Shown here: in pieces, positions 1 to 8,906 of the stretch
How the letters are laid out: each line of letters opens with the position of its first letter
Position numbering within the stretch: the stretch's first letter is position 1
Assembly (NCBI RefSeq): GCF_029027965.1
Contig: NZ_CP119082.1
Location: 2,274,001-2,338,000 of the forward strand
Direction of reading: 5' to 3'
From: Paracoccus sp. S3-43
GTDB taxonomy: Bacteria > Pseudomonadota > Alphaproteobacteria > Rhodobacterales > Rhodobacteraceae
Length of the DNA: 64,000 bases
The notes under the pieces: generated by a model
The model's database searches: none
Told to the model about the DNA's origin: nothing
The model's input: only the letters and a program-made list of their open reading frames with translations
Position numbers and translations under genes: made by a program

Positions 1-1125
1 CAGGTTGATGGTCGGCGGGCAGATCTGGTCGCGGATCGCCAGCACGCAGAAGATCGCCTCGACCGCGCCCGCAGCCCCCAGCAGATGCCCGATGCTGGAC
101 TTGGTGGAGGACATCACCACGTCCTTGGCATGATCGCCCAGCAGCCGTTCCACAGCGCCCAGTTCGATGGTGTCGGCCATGGTGCTGGTGCCATGGGCGT
201 TGATGTAATCCACAGCCCCCGGTTCCAGCCCGGCATTCTTCAGCGCGTTCCGCATCGCCCGGAAGCCGCCGTCGCCATCCTCGGAAGGCGCGGTGATGTG
301 ATAGGCATCGCCCGACAGCCCATAGCCCAGAACCTCGGCATGGATCCTGGCCCCGCGCGCCCTGGCGTGCTCGTATTCCTCCAGCACGACGCAGCCCGCG
401 CCCTCGCCCATCACGAAGCCGTCGCGATCCGCGTCATAGGGGCGGCTGGCGGCCTGCGGATCGTTGCCGCGCTTGGTCGACAGCGCCTTGCAGGCGTTGA
501 AGCCCGCGATGCCGATCTCGCTGATCGGGCTTTCCGCCCCGCCCGCGACCATCACATCGGCATCGCCCAGCGCAATCAGCCGCGCCGCGTCGCCGATGGC
601 ATGCGCCCCCGTGGAACAGGCCGTCACGACCGCATGGTTCGGCCCCTTGAAGCCGAAGCGGATGCTGACCTGCCCCGAGACCAGGTTGATCAGCGCGCCG
701 GGAATGAAGAAGGGCGACACCCGCTTCGGCCCGCGCTCCTTGATCAGCACCGCCGTATCGGCGATCGAGGTCAGCCCGCCGATCCCCGACCCGATCATCA
801 CGCCGGTCCGCTCGCGGTCCTCCTCGGTCGCAGGCTCCCAGCCTGAATCCCTCACCGCCTGCTCGGCCGCGGCCATGCCATACAGGATGAAGTCATCGAC
901 CTTGCGCCGGTCCTTCGGCTCCATCCAGTCATCGGGATTGAACGTGCCGTCGCCGCCGTCGCCGAAGGGGATCTCGCAGGCGTATTTCGTCACCACGTCC
1001 TTGGGATCGAAGCGGGTGATCGGCCCGGCGCCGGACTGCCCGGCCAGCAGCCGGTCCCAGGTCGCCTCGACGCCGCAGGCCAGCGGCGTGACCATCCCCA
1101 ATCCGGTGACAACAACCCTGCGCAT
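1..1125 (-). CDS. fabF: 3-oxoacyl-ACP synthase II (KAS II), partial at window edge
   Basis: This is a condensing enzyme of type II fatty acid synthesis that extends acyl-ACP with malonyl-ACP in the cytoplasm. The 375 visible codons begin MRRVVVTGLGMVTPLACGVE, the usual FabF opening. The thiolase-fold active site is visible as Cys in VTACSTGAHAIG, the first His in NAHGTST and the second His in STKSSIGHLLGAAGA. The reading frame runs off base 1, so roughly the last 40 residues are outside the window. The ATG at 1123-1125 is chosen because the family motif starts directly at it. FabF usually follows acpP, but no acpP lies just upstream here; a dispersed repeat and a PfkB kinase do. Confidence 0.95.
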   Translation of the reverse strand, partial: MRRVVVTGLGMVTPLACGVEATWDRLLAGQSGAGPITRFDPKDVVTKYACEIPFGDGGDGTFNPDDWMEPKDRRKVDDFILYGMAAAEQAVRDSGWEPATEEDRERTGVMIGSGIGGLTSIADTAVLIKERGPKRVSPFFIPGALINLVSGQVSIRFGFKGPNHAVVTACSTGAHAIGDAARLIALGDADVMVAGGAESPISEIGIAGFNACKALSTKRGNDPQAASRPYDADRDGFVMGEGAGCVVLEEYEHARARGARIHAEVLGYGLSGDAYHITAPSEDGDGGFRAMRNALKNAGLEPGAVDYINAHGTSTMADTIELGAVERLLGDHAKDVVMSSTKSSIGHLLGAAGAVEAIFCVLAIRDQICPPTINL

Positions 1126-1216
1126 CCACGATGTCCTTCACGCTGCGAATTCGTTCGGCCCTGATACACGCGGCGGAGGAACCGCGCAACGCTGCGAACA
1201 CCCGCCACTCGGCGGC

Positions 1217-1271
1217 TTTCTTCTTCATCCGAATATCCCACAGGGGGTCTGGGGGACGTGAAGTCCCCCAG
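1217..1271 (-). repeat. Intergenic repeat copy 1 (GATATTC core with hairpin)
   Basis: Read on the minus strand this holds a perfect 9-bp stem (CTGGGGGAC, loop TTCAC, GTCCCCCAG; 1249-1271), then a C-rich stretch, the core GGGATATTC and the purine-rich tail GGATGAAGAAGAAAG. The same layout recurs at about 32.9, 45.6, 49.8, 53.7 and 57.4 kb. It lies directly behind the PfkB kinase gene in that gene's direction, so the hairpin may also help end transcription. Confidence 0.6.
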
Positions 1272-1287
1272 CAGTCGCGGGACGCAA

Positions 1288-2301
1288 TCAGACCAACCCC
1301 TCGGCCCGGAAATCCGCCCGCAAGTCGCGCTCGGGGCGCGGCCCGACATGGCCGATCACCTCGGCCGCCGCGATGCAGCCCATCCGCCCCGCCACCGCCA
1401 GCGGGACGCCCAAAGCCAGACCATAGATCAGCCCGGCGGCGAACTGGTCCCCCGCCCCGGTCGCGTCCACCGGCACGATCCGATGCACGGTCGCCGTCAC
1501 CCGCTCGCCCTCGCGGATCAGGATCGCATCCTCGCCCGACCGGGTGCAGATCACCGTCCCGCAATCAGCACTGGCCAGCCGCAGCGCCTCCTCCAGATCC
1601 TCGACCTGATACAGCGACTGCCATTCATGGATATTGCCGATCACGTAATCCATCGGCCCGGAGACCAGGCGGCGGAAATCCGCGCGGTGGCGGTCCACGC
1701 AGAAGGGATCGGACAGGGCGATTCCCGCCTGCCCGCCCGCCGCGTGGCAGGACCGCGCGGCCTTCAGGAAGGCTTCCTTCCCCTTGGGCTTGTCGAACAG
1801 GTATCCCTCCAGGAACAGCCAGCCCGCCCCCTGGAACACCGCCGGGTTCACGTCCTCCGGTCCCAGTTCGGCGGAAATCCCCAGATAGGTGTTCATCGAC
1901 CGCTCGCCATCCGGCGTCACGAAGATGATGCTGCGCGACGTGGGCAACTGATCGCCCGCGACCGGAGGGTTCACGAACACCGTCCCCGCCGCCTCGGTCT
2001 GCTCGGCATAGGACAGGCCCAGCGGATCGTCGGCCACCCGGCCGATGAAGGCCGTGCGCAGCCCCAGCATCCCGATGCCCGCCAGGGTATTCGCCACCGA
2101 CCCGCCCGGCACCAGCCGGGACTGCGCGCGCCCCGGCCCGTGATCATCCGCCTGCGCGGCCATCAGGTATTCCGACCGCTCGCGCTCGATCAGCTGCATG
2201 ATCCCCTTCCGGATCCCCAACGCGGCCAGCCGGTCGTCCTCGGTGGGCGAGATCACGTCCATCACCGCATTGCCGATGCCGATCACATAGGGGGTGGTCA
2301 T
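1288..2301 (-). CDS. PfkB-family carbohydrate kinase, adenosine-kinase type
   Basis: A 337-residue ribokinase-fold kinase that phosphorylates a sugar or nucleoside with ATP. The N-terminal GIGNAVMDVISP, the PGGSVANTLAGIGMLG substrate loop and the C-terminal DATGAGDQFAAG signature with its catalytic Asp are all present. Length and the IGNAxMDV opening fit the alphaproteobacterial adenosine kinase-like group, but the substrate cannot be fixed from sequence. Its ATG overlaps the nth stop by 4 bases (ATGA), so the two genes are probably cotranscribed and translationally coupled. Confidence 0.85.
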   Translation of the reverse strand: MTTPYVIGIGNAVMDVISPTEDDRLAALGIRKGIMQLIERERSEYLMAAQADDHGPGRAQSRLVPGGSVANTLAGIGMLGLRTAFIGRVADDPLGLSYAEQTEAAGTVFVNPPVAGDQLPTSRSIIFVTPDGERSMNTYLGISAELGPEDVNPAVFQGAGWLFLEGYLFDKPKGKEAFLKAARSCHAAGGQAGIALSDPFCVDRHRADFRRLVSGPMDYVIGNIHEWQSLYQVEDLEEALRLASADCGTVICTRSGEDAILIREGERVTATVHRIVPVDATGAGDQFAAGLIYGLALGVPLAVAGRMGCIAAAEVIGHVGPRPERDLRADFRAEGLV

Positions 2302-2960
2302 GCGGTCCTCTCCTCATAGGGGCACAGATCGTAAATAGGGCAGACCGCGCAGCGCGGGCGGCGTGCCTGGCAGATATAGCGGCCGTGCAGGATCAGCCAG
2401 TGATGGGCGTCCTGCTGGAAGCGGGCGGGCACGTTGTCCTCGATGGCGCGCTCGACCTCCTCGACATCGCGGCCGGGCGCGATGCGGGTGCGGTTGCCGA
2501 CCCGGAAAATATGCGTATCGACCGCCTGCGCGGGAAAATGGAAGGCGCTGTTCAGCACCACATTGGCCGTCTTGCGCCCGACGCCCGGCAGGCTCATCAG
2601 CGCCGCGCGGCTGTCGGGAACCTCGCCGCCGTAATCATCGACCAGAATGCGCGACAGGGCGATCACGTTCTTCGCCTTCTGGCGGAACAGGCCGATGGTC
2701 CTGACATGCTCGGTCACGCCTTCAAGCCCCAGATCCAGCATCTTCTGCGGCGTGTCGGCCAAGGCGAACAGGCCCTTGGTGGCCTTGTTCACGCCCATAT
2801 CGGTCGCCTGCGCCGACAGCGCCACCGCCACCACCAGCGTGAAGGGGTTCGAGAACACCAGCTCGGTCCGGGGCTGCGGATTGGCCTCGGCCAGGCGCGA
2901 GAAGATCGCGACCTGCTGGGCAAAGGGCAAGGGCTGCGGCGGACGGCGGGGCTGGACCAT
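2298..2960 (-). CDS. nth: Endonuclease III (DNA glycosylase/AP lyase)
   Basis: A base-excision repair enzyme that removes oxidised pyrimidines and nicks the abasic site. The helix-hairpin-helix LPGVGRKTANVVLN carries the catalytic Lys, and VDTHIFRVGNR carries the catalytic Asp. The C-terminal cluster motif C-X6-C-X2-C-X5-C binds a 4Fe-4S cluster. I place the start at 2960 (MVQPRRPPQPLP), giving 220 residues, the normal family size; a longer open frame upstream has no family similarity and crosses the promoter region of the divergent lipoprotein gene. Overlaps the following kinase gene by ATGA. Confidence 0.93.
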   Translation of the reverse strand: MVQPRRPPQPLPFAQQVAIFSRLAEANPQPRTELVFSNPFTLVVAVALSAQATDMGVNKATKGLFALADTPQKMLDLGLEGVTEHVRTIGLFRQKAKNVIALSRILVDDYGGEVPDSRAALMSLPGVGRKTANVVLNSAFHFPAQAVDTHIFRVGNRTRIAPGRDVEEVERAIEDNVPARFQQDAHHWLILHGRYICQARRPRCAVCPIYDLCPYEERTA

Positions 2961-3100
2961 GGCCCGACGCTTTTGGCCGTCCGCGCCCGGCAATGCAAGC
3001 CCGGCCCCGAAGCCACGGGTTTTTTTCCGCCAATCCAGCATCTTCCACGCAGCCGTGACTTTCCTTTCCGCCGGAACTGGGCCAGCGTCGGGGCGTTGGG

Positions 3101-3119
3101 CGGCAACCGGACATTGCCG
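3101..3119. promoter_or_regulatory. Inverted repeat upstream of the OmpA-type lipoprotein gene
   Basis: CGGCAA-N7-TTGCCG lies in the 196-base divergent gap between nth and the lipoprotein gene, about 40 bases before the lipoprotein ATG. It may be an operator or a 5' UTR hairpin. No function is shown. Confidence 0.3.
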
Positions 3120-3156
3120 CGTGATCAAAGCCGCAAGACCAGGAAAGGGAAAATCC

Positions 3157-3822
3157 ATGAACCTTCGCGTCACCACCATCCTTGCCACCGCCGGCCTTGC
3201 CGCCCTTGGCGCCTGCGCCCCCACCGACGGCACCGGCATCGGCACCGCAGGGATGAGCCGCACCCAGCAAGGCGCCCTGGCCGGGGCCGCCGTCGGCGCC
3301 GTGCTGGCGGGCACCCGCGACAGCGACAGCAACAACCAGGGCCGGGACGCCGCGCGCGGCGCGATCCTGGGCGCGGCGGCAGGGGCCATCGCGGGCAACG
3401 TCCTGGACCGCCAGGCGCAGGCGCTGCAACAATCGGTCAGCAGCAACGTCCAGGTCGTGAACCGGGGCGACCACCTGCAAGTCATCCTGCCCGAGGGCAT
3501 CCTGTTCGCCACAGATTCCGCCGCCGTCACCGGTCAGGCGCAGAACGACCTCTATGCCGTGGCGCGCAACCTCAACCAGTATCCGAACAGCCGCGTGCAG
3601 GTCGTGGGCCATACCGACAATACCGGATCGGCCGCGCATAACATGGACCTGTCGCAGCGCCGCGCCCAGTCGGTCGCCAGCATCCTGACCGCCGCGGGCG
3701 TCGCCCCGGCGCGCCTGACCGCCACCGGGCAGGGCTTCAACCAGCCGGTCGCCTCGAACGACACCGCCGCAGGCCGTGCCCAGAACCGCCGGGTCGAGAT
3801 CCTGATCTGGCCGACCCGCTGA
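3157..3822 (+). CDS. OmpA-family lipoprotein with glycine-zipper segment
   Basis: A 221-residue envelope protein likely to tie the outer membrane to peptidoglycan. The N terminus is a lipoprotein signal with lipobox LGAC (Cys20). It is followed by a glycine/alanine-rich segment of the glycine-zipper type (two GA-rich stretches, about residues 38-75) and a C-terminal OmpA domain with VQVVGHTDNTGS and a QRRAQSVASIL helix. The start at 3157 has a purine-rich ribosome site (AGGAAAGGGA) and places the lipobox correctly; the open frame extends further upstream without support. It stands alone, divergent from nth, and ends at a strong terminator. Confidence 0.9.
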   Translation: MNLRVTTILATAGLAALGACAPTDGTGIGTAGMSRTQQGALAGAAVGAVLAGTRDSDSNNQGRDAARGAILGAAAGAIAGNVLDRQAQALQQSVSSNVQVVNRGDHLQVILPEGILFATDSAAVTGQAQNDLYAVARNLNQYPNSRVQVVGHTDNTGSAAHNMDLSQRRAQSVASILTAAGVAPARLTATGQGFNQPVASNDTAAGRAQNRRVEILIWPTR

Positions 3823-3840
3823 TCGCACCGCCTGAAACGC

Positions 3841-3872
3841 AAAACCCCCGGTCGCGGGACCGGGGGTTTTTT
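3841..3872. terminator. Bidirectional intrinsic terminator
   Basis: A perfect 13-bp stem (AAAACCCCCGGTC / GACCGGGGGTTTT, loop GCGG) followed by T residues on the plus strand, with A residues giving a U-tract on the minus strand. It lies between the convergent lipoprotein gene and the F0 operon and can serve both. Confidence 0.88.
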
Positions 3873-3894
3873 CGTGATCACTGTCCGAATGCCG

Positions 3895-4455
3895 TCAGTT
3901 CAACCGGCGGGCCACGTCTTCGATGGCATCGTCGATCCCGGCGGACCGCTGGCCCGCCGCCACCTGCTGCGCCAGCAGGGTCGAGGCCGCAGCCACCGCC
4001 GCCTGCACCGCGCGGTCGCGCACCGCGCGCACCGCATCGCTTTCGGCGTTGGAGATCTGGTCCTCGGCCGCTTTCAGCCGACGCTCGATCGAGGTCTTCA
4101 GGTCGGCCTTGGCCTTGGCGGCCTGGGCCTCGGCCTCGCGCTTGGCATTGGCGACGATCTGCTCGGCCTGGCCCGCCACCTCGCGCTGACGGCGCTCATA
4201 GCTGGCATAGATTTCCTGCGCCTCCTCGCGCAGGCGCTTGGCCTCGTCCAGATCGCGGCGGATGCCCACGGCCCGCTGGTCCAGCAGCGCGCCCAGACGG
4301 GCGGGAACCTTGAAGTACAGCAGCACGCCCACGAAGACCAGGAACGACACCAGCACGATGAAGTCCGTGTTCCGCAACGAGAAGAACGGGCCGGCCGCGG
4401 CCGCAGCCGGTCCGGCTGCCAGCGACGTGGCGGCAATGAGGGAAAGTTTCTTCAT
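3895..4455 (-). CDS. atpF: F0F1 ATP synthase subunit b
   Basis: A stator-stalk subunit linking the membrane a subunit to F1. It has 186 residues: an N-terminal hydrophobic segment, a transmembrane helix ([17 protein letters not shown]), then a long charged, Ala/Glu/Arg-rich coiled coil. This is one of two diverged b-type genes in tandem, as in phototrophic and related alphaproteobacteria where b and b' form a heterodimer. The start overlaps the b' stop by ATGA. It is the last gene of the operon, followed by the bidirectional terminator. Confidence 0.94.
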   Translation of the reverse strand: MKKLSLIAATSLAAGPAAAAAGPFFSLRNTDFIVLVSFLVFVGVLLYFKVPARLGALLDQRAVGIRRDLDEAKRLREEAQEIYASYERRQREVAGQAEQIVANAKREAEAQAAKAKADLKTSIERRLKAAEDQISNAESDAVRAVRDRAVQAAVAAASTLLAQQVAAGQRSAGIDDAIEDVARRLN

Positions 4456-5042
4456 TGCAAGGCCCCTTTCATGCGGCTGTCCACGGCCTGATCGACGGCC
4501 GCCTGATCGACCGTCCCGCCGAAGCTGCGCACCAGTTCGGCGGCAACGTCGCGGGCGACCTCGCGCGCATCGCTATCGGCGCTGTCGCGGATCTCGCGGA
4601 TGCGCTGTTCCGATTCCGCCGCCCGCGCCGAAATCTCGGCATCGGCATGGGCGATGGCCGCGTCCAGTTCCTTCTGGATCTCGGCGCGGTTGGCGGCGAC
4701 GATCTTGCCCGCCTCGGCCCGCGCGTCGGCCAGGGCCTTGTCATAGGCGGCCTCGGCCTCCTTGGCCTTCAGCTTGAATTCCTCGGCGGCCATCAGGTCG
4801 CCGGTCACGGCGCCCTGGCGGTCGGACAACACGGCGCCGATGCGCGGCAGCGCGATCTTGGCCACGACCCAATACAGCACCAGCATGGTGACGATGAGCC
4901 AGAAAATCTGGTTCCCGAAGGATGTCAGATCCAGCTGGGGCAGGCCCGTGGCTGTCTCGGTCTCGCCATGCGTGACGGAACTCGCCACGCTTTCGGTATG
5001 TTCGGCCGCGGTATGGGCGGCCTCTTGCAACAGGCTGATCAT
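4452..5042 (-). CDS. atpG: F0F1 ATP synthase subunit b'
   Basis: The second b-type stator subunit. About 50 hydrophilic N-terminal residues precede one transmembrane helix ([20 protein letters not shown]), followed by a long Ala/Glu coiled coil that ends in a dimerisation region. I choose the ATG at 5042 ([10 protein letters not shown], 196 residues) over an upstream TTG at 5048, because the AAGGGG ribosome site sits about 7 bases from the ATG and would be too close to the TTG. Naming of this gene varies between atpG, atpX and atpF2. Confidence 0.93.
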   Translation of the reverse strand: MISLLQEAAHTAAEHTESVASSVTHGETETATGLPQLDLTSFGNQIFWLIVTMLVLYWVVAKIALPRIGAVLSDRQGAVTGDLMAAEEFKLKAKEAEAAYDKALADARAEAGKIVAANRAEIQKELDAAIAHADAEISARAAESEQRIREIRDSADSDAREVARDVAAELVRSFGGTVDQAAVDQAVDSRMKGALQ

Positions 5043-5118
5043 GTCCAAACCCCTTGGCCTTGAAGGTCACGAAGGGGCGGGGGCCGAACCCCCACCCCGC
5101 CGCAAGGATGGCGTTGGA

Positions 5119-5355
5119 TCAGACTGCGAACATCAGCAGAAGCGCGACCAGGAACGAGAAGATCCCCAGGGCTTCGGCGAAGGCCATGCCGATGAACAGC
5201 GTGGCGGTCTGGCCGGCGGCGGCCGACGGATTGCGGAGCGCGCCCGACAGGAAGTTGCCGGCGACGTTGCCCACACCGATGGCGGCCCCGCCCATGCCGA
5301 TGGCGGTCAGGCCGACGCCGATATACTGGCCCAGTTCTCCGATATTGCCTTCCAT
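5119..5355 (-). CDS. atpE: F0F1 ATP synthase subunit c
   Basis: The proteolipid that forms the rotor ring, 78 residues and two transmembrane helices. The first helix is Gly-rich ([19 protein letters not shown]), the polar loop is RNPSAA, and the second helix carries the ion-binding Glu in [11 protein letters not shown]. The motif is that of a proton-type ring as far as can be judged. It lies between subunits a and b' in the usual order. Confidence 0.97.
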   Translation of the reverse strand: MEGNIGELGQYIGVGLTAIGMGGAAIGVGNVAGNFLSGALRNPSAAAGQTATLFIGMAFAEALGIFSFLVALLLMFAV

Positions 5356-5413
5356 GATGATGCTCCTTGCGGTTGGAAGTGATGGATTGGGATGATGACC
5401 TGTGCGTCCGACG

Positions 5414-6169
5414 TCAATGCGACGGATGCAGCGCGTCTTTCAGGTAAACGCAGGTCAGGATGGTGAAGACGTAAGCCTGGATGAAGGCCACCAGGATTTC
5501 AAAGGCATACATGCCGACCACCGCGATGATCGAGATCGGCGCGACGGCGGCGATGGCCGCGAAGCCCGCGAAGACCTTGATGACCGCGTGACCGGCGATC
5601 ATGTTGCCCGCAAGTCGGATCGAGTGGCTGACGGGGCGCACGAAATAGCTGATGACCTCGATCACCGCCAGCACCGGTCGGATCGCCAGGGGGGCCGAGC
5701 GGACCCAGAACAGATCCAGGAAATGCGCGCCGTTCTTGACAAAGCCGATGATCGTCACCGTCAGGAACACCGCCAGCGCCAGCACCCCCGTCACCGCGAT
5801 ATGCGACGTGACCGTGAAGGCCATGGGCAGCAGGCCCAGGACGTTGGCGAAGACGATGAACATGAACAGCGTCATGATATAGGGGAAGTATTTCAGCCCG
5901 TCCTTGCCGGCGATGTCGGCGACCATCTTGTGGACCAGGCCATAAGCCAGCTCGGCGATCGACTGGCTGCGGCTGGGGACGATGGCCCGGCCGCGCGTGC
6001 CCATCACCAGCAGGGCCAGCGTGGCCGCGACGATCAGGACCAGCCACAGCGTGACATTGGTCGGCGTATACCAGTGGACCGCACCGTCCCCGAACAGCGG
6101 GCGCACGATGAACTGGTCCATCGGGTGGAAAGACAGGCCGGTTGCCTCGCCATGCGCTTCTGTCGCCAC
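5414..6169 (-). CDS. atpB: F0F1 ATP synthase subunit a
   Basis: The membrane subunit that forms the proton half-channels. It has 251 residues and about five hydrophobic helices; the essential Arg is in [14 protein letters not shown] and the last helix carries [11 protein letters not shown]. The start is a GTG at 6169 ([16 protein letters not shown]), supported by GAGAGGGA a few bases upstream, and it lies two bases behind the atpI stop, so the two are probably coupled. Confidence 0.96.
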   Translation of the reverse strand: MATEAHGEATGLSFHPMDQFIVRPLFGDGAVHWYTPTNVTLWLVLIVAATLALLVMGTRGRAIVPSRSQSIAELAYGLVHKMVADIAGKDGLKYFPYIMTLFMFIVFANVLGLLPMAFTVTSHIAVTGVLALAVFLTVTIIGFVKNGAHFLDLFWVRSAPLAIRPVLAVIEVISYFVRPVSHSIRLAGNMIAGHAVIKVFAGFAAIAAVAPISIIAVVGMYAFEILVAFIQAYVFTILTCVYLKDALHPSH

Positions 6170-6171
6170 GA

Positions 6172-6519
6172 TCAGTCCCTCTCGTCGGTGCCCGGCGGCT
6201 TGCCGGATGTGCTGCCAAGTTCGGCTGCCGTGCGCATCATCACCTTGATGCCGGCCACGAAGCCCAGAAGTATGAACAGGATCAGCATGATCGGCAGGGT
6301 GCCGAACAGCCAGTCCAACCCGTATCCGATCCCGGCGCCCAGCATGATGCCCGCGACGATCTCGGTGACCATGCGCCAGGCGACATGCGCCTTGTCATAG
6401 CCCGCCATCGGCCCGGCGGCCTCTGGCTTCGCGGTCAGCTTGGACAGCCGCTCCTCCAGGTCGCGCAGGCGGGCGGCATCCGCGTGCCGGTCCGCGCTGT
6501 CCCTGGGGTCTTCGGCCAT
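6172..6519 (-). CDS. atpI: ATP synthase accessory protein AtpI
   Basis: A small two-helix membrane protein at the head of the F0 operon, thought to help assembly of the c-ring or Mg uptake. It is 115 residues: a charged N-terminal segment, then helices around [20 protein letters not shown] and [20 protein letters not shown]. The start at 6519 ([18 protein letters not shown]) fits the family length and the promoter just upstream; the open frame continues upstream but would cross that promoter. Confidence 0.88.
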   Translation of the reverse strand: MAEDPRDSADRHADAARLRDLEERLSKLTAKPEAAGPMAGYDKAHVAWRMVTEIVAGIMLGAGIGYGLDWLFGTLPIMLILFILLGFVAGIKVMMRTAAELGSTSGKPPGTDERD

Positions 6520-6547
6520 CTGTCGCGCCCGCTCTTCGTTGCGGGGC

Positions 6548-6576
6548 TGTCTAGGGTGGATCCCCGGCCAAGTCAA
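6548..6576 (-). promoter_or_regulatory. Sigma-70-type promoter of the F0 operon
   Basis: On the minus strand TTGACT (6571-6576), a 17-base spacer and TAGACA (6548-6553) make a near-consensus promoter. Transcription would begin near 6541, about 20 bases before the atpI start codon. Confidence 0.65.
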
Positions 6577-6676
6577 GGACCGATAAAATTGCCTCAATTC
6601 ACTGTTTTTCAATGAAATTCCGGATTCCGGGGCGGGCGTCTTGCGCCCCGCGGTCCCTGCCCCGGCCGGACAATAT

Positions 6677-6692
6677 TCAACCGGACAGTTGA
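6677..6692. promoter_or_regulatory. Putative ArsR operator
   Basis: TCAAC-CGGACA-GTTGA is an inverted repeat 33 bases before the ArsR start codon. ArsR proteins often bind such short AT/GC dyads at their own promoters, so autoregulation is possible. This is inference from position and symmetry only. Confidence 0.4.
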
Positions 6693-6724
6693 CCATTCCC
6701 GCCATTCCGCGCCATCACGGGCGG

Positions 6725-7084
6725 ATGAACGCCCCCGCGCCCGACCGGCTGGACCTGATCTTCTCGGCCCTTGCCGACCCCACGCGGCGGCGGGTGCTGT
6801 CGATGCTGCTGGAAGACGACATGGCCGTCAGCGACGTGGCCGCCCCCTTCGCCATGAGCCTGGCGGCGATTTCCAAGCATCTGTCGGTGCTTGCGGCGGC
6901 GGGACTGATCCGGCAGGAACGCCGGGGCCGGATCACCTGGTGCAAGCTGGATCCGGACGGGATGCGCGCGGCATCCGTCTGGATGCGGGGCTTCGGGCAG
7001 TTCGACCCGGTGGATCTGGACGATTTCGAACGGTTTCTAGAGGCGCAGATCAGCGAATGGAGCAGCGATGACGGCGCCGACTGA
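6725..7084 (+). CDS. ArsR/SmtB-family transcriptional regulator
   Basis: A 119-residue winged-helix DNA-binding protein. It opens DLIFSALADPTRRRVLSMLL, has the recognition region AVSDVAAPFAMSLAAISKHL and the wing LIRQERRGRITWCKL. No Cys-pair metal site of the classical ELCVCDL type is seen, so it is unlikely to sense arsenite. I start at 6725; the upstream frame has no family match. Its 3' end overlaps psuK by 17 bases, so it probably controls the pseudouridine genes as well as itself. Confidence 0.88.
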   Translation: MNAPAPDRLDLIFSALADPTRRRVLSMLLEDDMAVSDVAAPFAMSLAAISKHLSVLAAAGLIRQERRGRITWCKLDPDGMRAASVWMRGFGQFDPVDLDDFERFLEAQISEWSSDDGAD

Positions 7085-7949
7085 CATCCTCTGCATCGGC
7101 GCGATGCTGTGGGACGTGATCGGCCGCGCGCCGCGCCGGATGGCGCCGGGCGCCGACGTGCCGGGCCGGATCCGCCACATCCCCGGCGGCGTGGCGCTGA
7201 ACGTCGCGGTGGCGCTGGCCCGCCGGGGGTTGCGCCCCGCCGTCCTGTCCGCCGTGGGCCGCGACCCCGAAGGCTGCGCCCTGGTGGCCGAGGCCGAACG
7301 GCTGGGCGTTCTGACCGCGCATCTGGCCCGCGACACCGGCCTGCCGACCGACACCTATATGGGGATCGAGGACAGCGAGGGGCTGATCGCCGCCGTCGCC
7401 GATGTCCATAGCCTGGAGGATGCGGGCACCGCGATCCTGGCCCCGCTGGACGGGGCGCTGTCCGGCTGGGCCGGTCCGGTCGTGCTGGACGGCAACCTGA
7501 CCGAGGATCTGCTGGCAACCGTCGCCCGCGACCCGCGCCTGGCGCAGGCCGATCTGCGCGTGGTTCCCGCCAGCCCCGGCAAGGCCGAGCGGCTGGAACC
7601 GCTGATCGCCGCCCGGCGCGGCTGCTTCTATCTCAACCGGCTGGAGGCCGAGATCCTCGCCGGCCGCGCCTGCCCGGACGCCGCCACCGCCGCGCAGGCC
7701 GTGGTGGCGCGCGGCGCCGCCCGCGTGCTGGTCACCGACGGCCCCCGCCCGGTGGCCGAGGCGGTGGCGGGCGGCCCGACCCTGACCTTCGCCCCGCCGC
7801 CCGTCACCGTCGCGCGCGTGACCGGCGCGGGCGACTGTTTCCTCGCGGCGCATCTGGCCGCCGAACTGAACCGACAGCCGCGCGACGCGGCGCTGCGCCA
7901 GGCCGCCTGTGCCGCCGCCGCGCATGTTTCCGGAAAGGATGTTCCATGA
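7068..7949 (+). CDS. psuK: Pseudouridine kinase (PfkB family)
   Basis: A 293-residue ribokinase-fold kinase, inferred to phosphorylate pseudouridine to pseudouridine 5'-phosphate. It has the IGAMLWDVIGRA opening, the PGGVALNVAVALARRG substrate loop and the VTGAGDCFLAAHLAAEL signature with the catalytic Asp. The assignment rests on the ATGA overlap with psuG, its partner enzyme; by sequence alone it could be any PfkB kinase. It begins inside the ArsR gene, 17 bases before that stop codon, with GGAGC as ribosome site. Confidence 0.85.
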   Translation: MTAPTDILCIGAMLWDVIGRAPRRMAPGADVPGRIRHIPGGVALNVAVALARRGLRPAVLSAVGRDPEGCALVAEAERLGVLTAHLARDTGLPTDTYMGIEDSEGLIAAVADVHSLEDAGTAILAPLDGALSGWAGPVVLDGNLTEDLLATVARDPRLAQADLRVVPASPGKAERLEPLIAARRGCFYLNRLEAEILAGRACPDAATAAQAVVARGAARVLVTDGPRPVAEAVAGGPTLTFAPPPVTVARVTGAGDCFLAAHLAAELNRQPRDAALRQAACAAAAHVSGKDVP

Positions 7950-8863
7950 CCGCCCCCCTCACCTTCTCTGCCGAAGTTTCCGACGCGCTGGCCGCCGGGC
8001 GCCCGGTCGTGGCGCTGGAATCGACGATCATCACCCACGGGATGCCCTGGCCGCAGAACCTGGACATGGCGCGGCAGGTCGAACAGGCGATCCGCGACAA
8101 CGGCGCGGTGCCCGCCACCATCGCCGTGATGGGCGGGCGGATCCATGTCGGCATGGACGACAAGGCGTTGCAGGCGCTGGCGCAGACCCCGCCCGATCAG
8201 GCGATGAAGCTGTCGCGCGCCGATCTGGCGGTCTGCCTGGCCGATGGCCGCACCGGCGCGACCACGGTCGCCGCGACGATGATCTGCGCCCATCTGGCGG
8301 GCATCCGGGTCTTCGCGACCGGCGGCATCGGCGGCGTGCATCGCGGCGCGGAAACCAGCTTCGACATTTCCGCCGACTTGCAGGAACTGGCGCAGACCCC
8401 GGTGACGGTGGTCGCGGCGGGGGCCAAGGCGATCCTGGACCTGCCCAAGACCTGGGAGGTGCTGGAGACCCTGGGCGTGCCGGTGATCGCCTATGGCCAG
8501 GACGAGCTGCCCGCCTTCTGGTCGCGCGCCAGCGGCATCAGGGCGCCGCTGCGCATGGACAGCGCCGACCAGATCGCCGCCGCCGCCGCCATGCGCGCCC
8601 GTCTGGGCCTGAAGGGCGGCCAGCTTGTCGCCAACCCGATCCCGCCCGACGCCGAGATCGCCGCCGATGTGATCGGCCCGGTCATCGAACAGGCCCTGTC
8701 CGAGGCCGAGGCCCGGAACGTCGCCGCCAAGGAGGTCACGCCCTTCCTGCTGCAACGCATCTTCGAACTGACCGGGGGCCGCTCGCTGGAATCGAACATC
8801 GCCCTGGTCCTGAACAACGCCCGGCTTGCCGCGCGTATCGCCGCCGCCATGACCGAACGATGA
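7946..8863 (+). CDS. psuG: Pseudouridine-5'-phosphate glycosidase
   Basis: Splits the C-C glycosidic bond of pseudouridine 5'-phosphate to uracil and ribose 5-phosphate. The 305 residues match the family throughout: VALESTIITHGMPWPQN with the catalytic Glu, the GGIGGVHRGAE loop, the AGAKAILDLPKTWEVLE Lys region, and VANPIPP and NIALVLNNARLAA near the end. It is translationally coupled to psuK (ATGA). No pseudouridine transporter is seen beside it. Confidence 0.95.
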   Translation: MTAPLTFSAEVSDALAAGRPVVALESTIITHGMPWPQNLDMARQVEQAIRDNGAVPATIAVMGGRIHVGMDDKALQALAQTPPDQAMKLSRADLAVCLADGRTGATTVAATMICAHLAGIRVFATGGIGGVHRGAETSFDISADLQELAQTPVTVVAAGAKAILDLPKTWEVLETLGVPVIAYGQDELPAFWSRASGIRAPLRMDSADQIAAAAAMRARLGLKGGQLVANPIPPDAEIAADVIGPVIEQALSEAEARNVAAKEVTPFLLQRIFELTGGRSLESNIALVLNNARLAARIAAAMTER

Positions 8864-8867
8864 CCCA

Positions 8868-8897
8868 TTGACCGCCCCGCCCGTCCCGGCGTAAGGC
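8868..8897 (+). promoter_or_regulatory. Promoter of the tRNA-Leu gene
   Basis: TTGACC (8868-8873), an 18-base spacer and TAAGGC (8892-8897), about 10 bases before the mature tRNA 5' end. Confidence 0.5.
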
Positions 8898-8906
8898 TGG
8901 CCCCGT

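Noticed and set aside
2298..3530. Longer nth protein of 410 residues
   Set aside because: The extra N-terminal part crosses the promoter and coding region of the divergent lipoprotein gene and has no family match.
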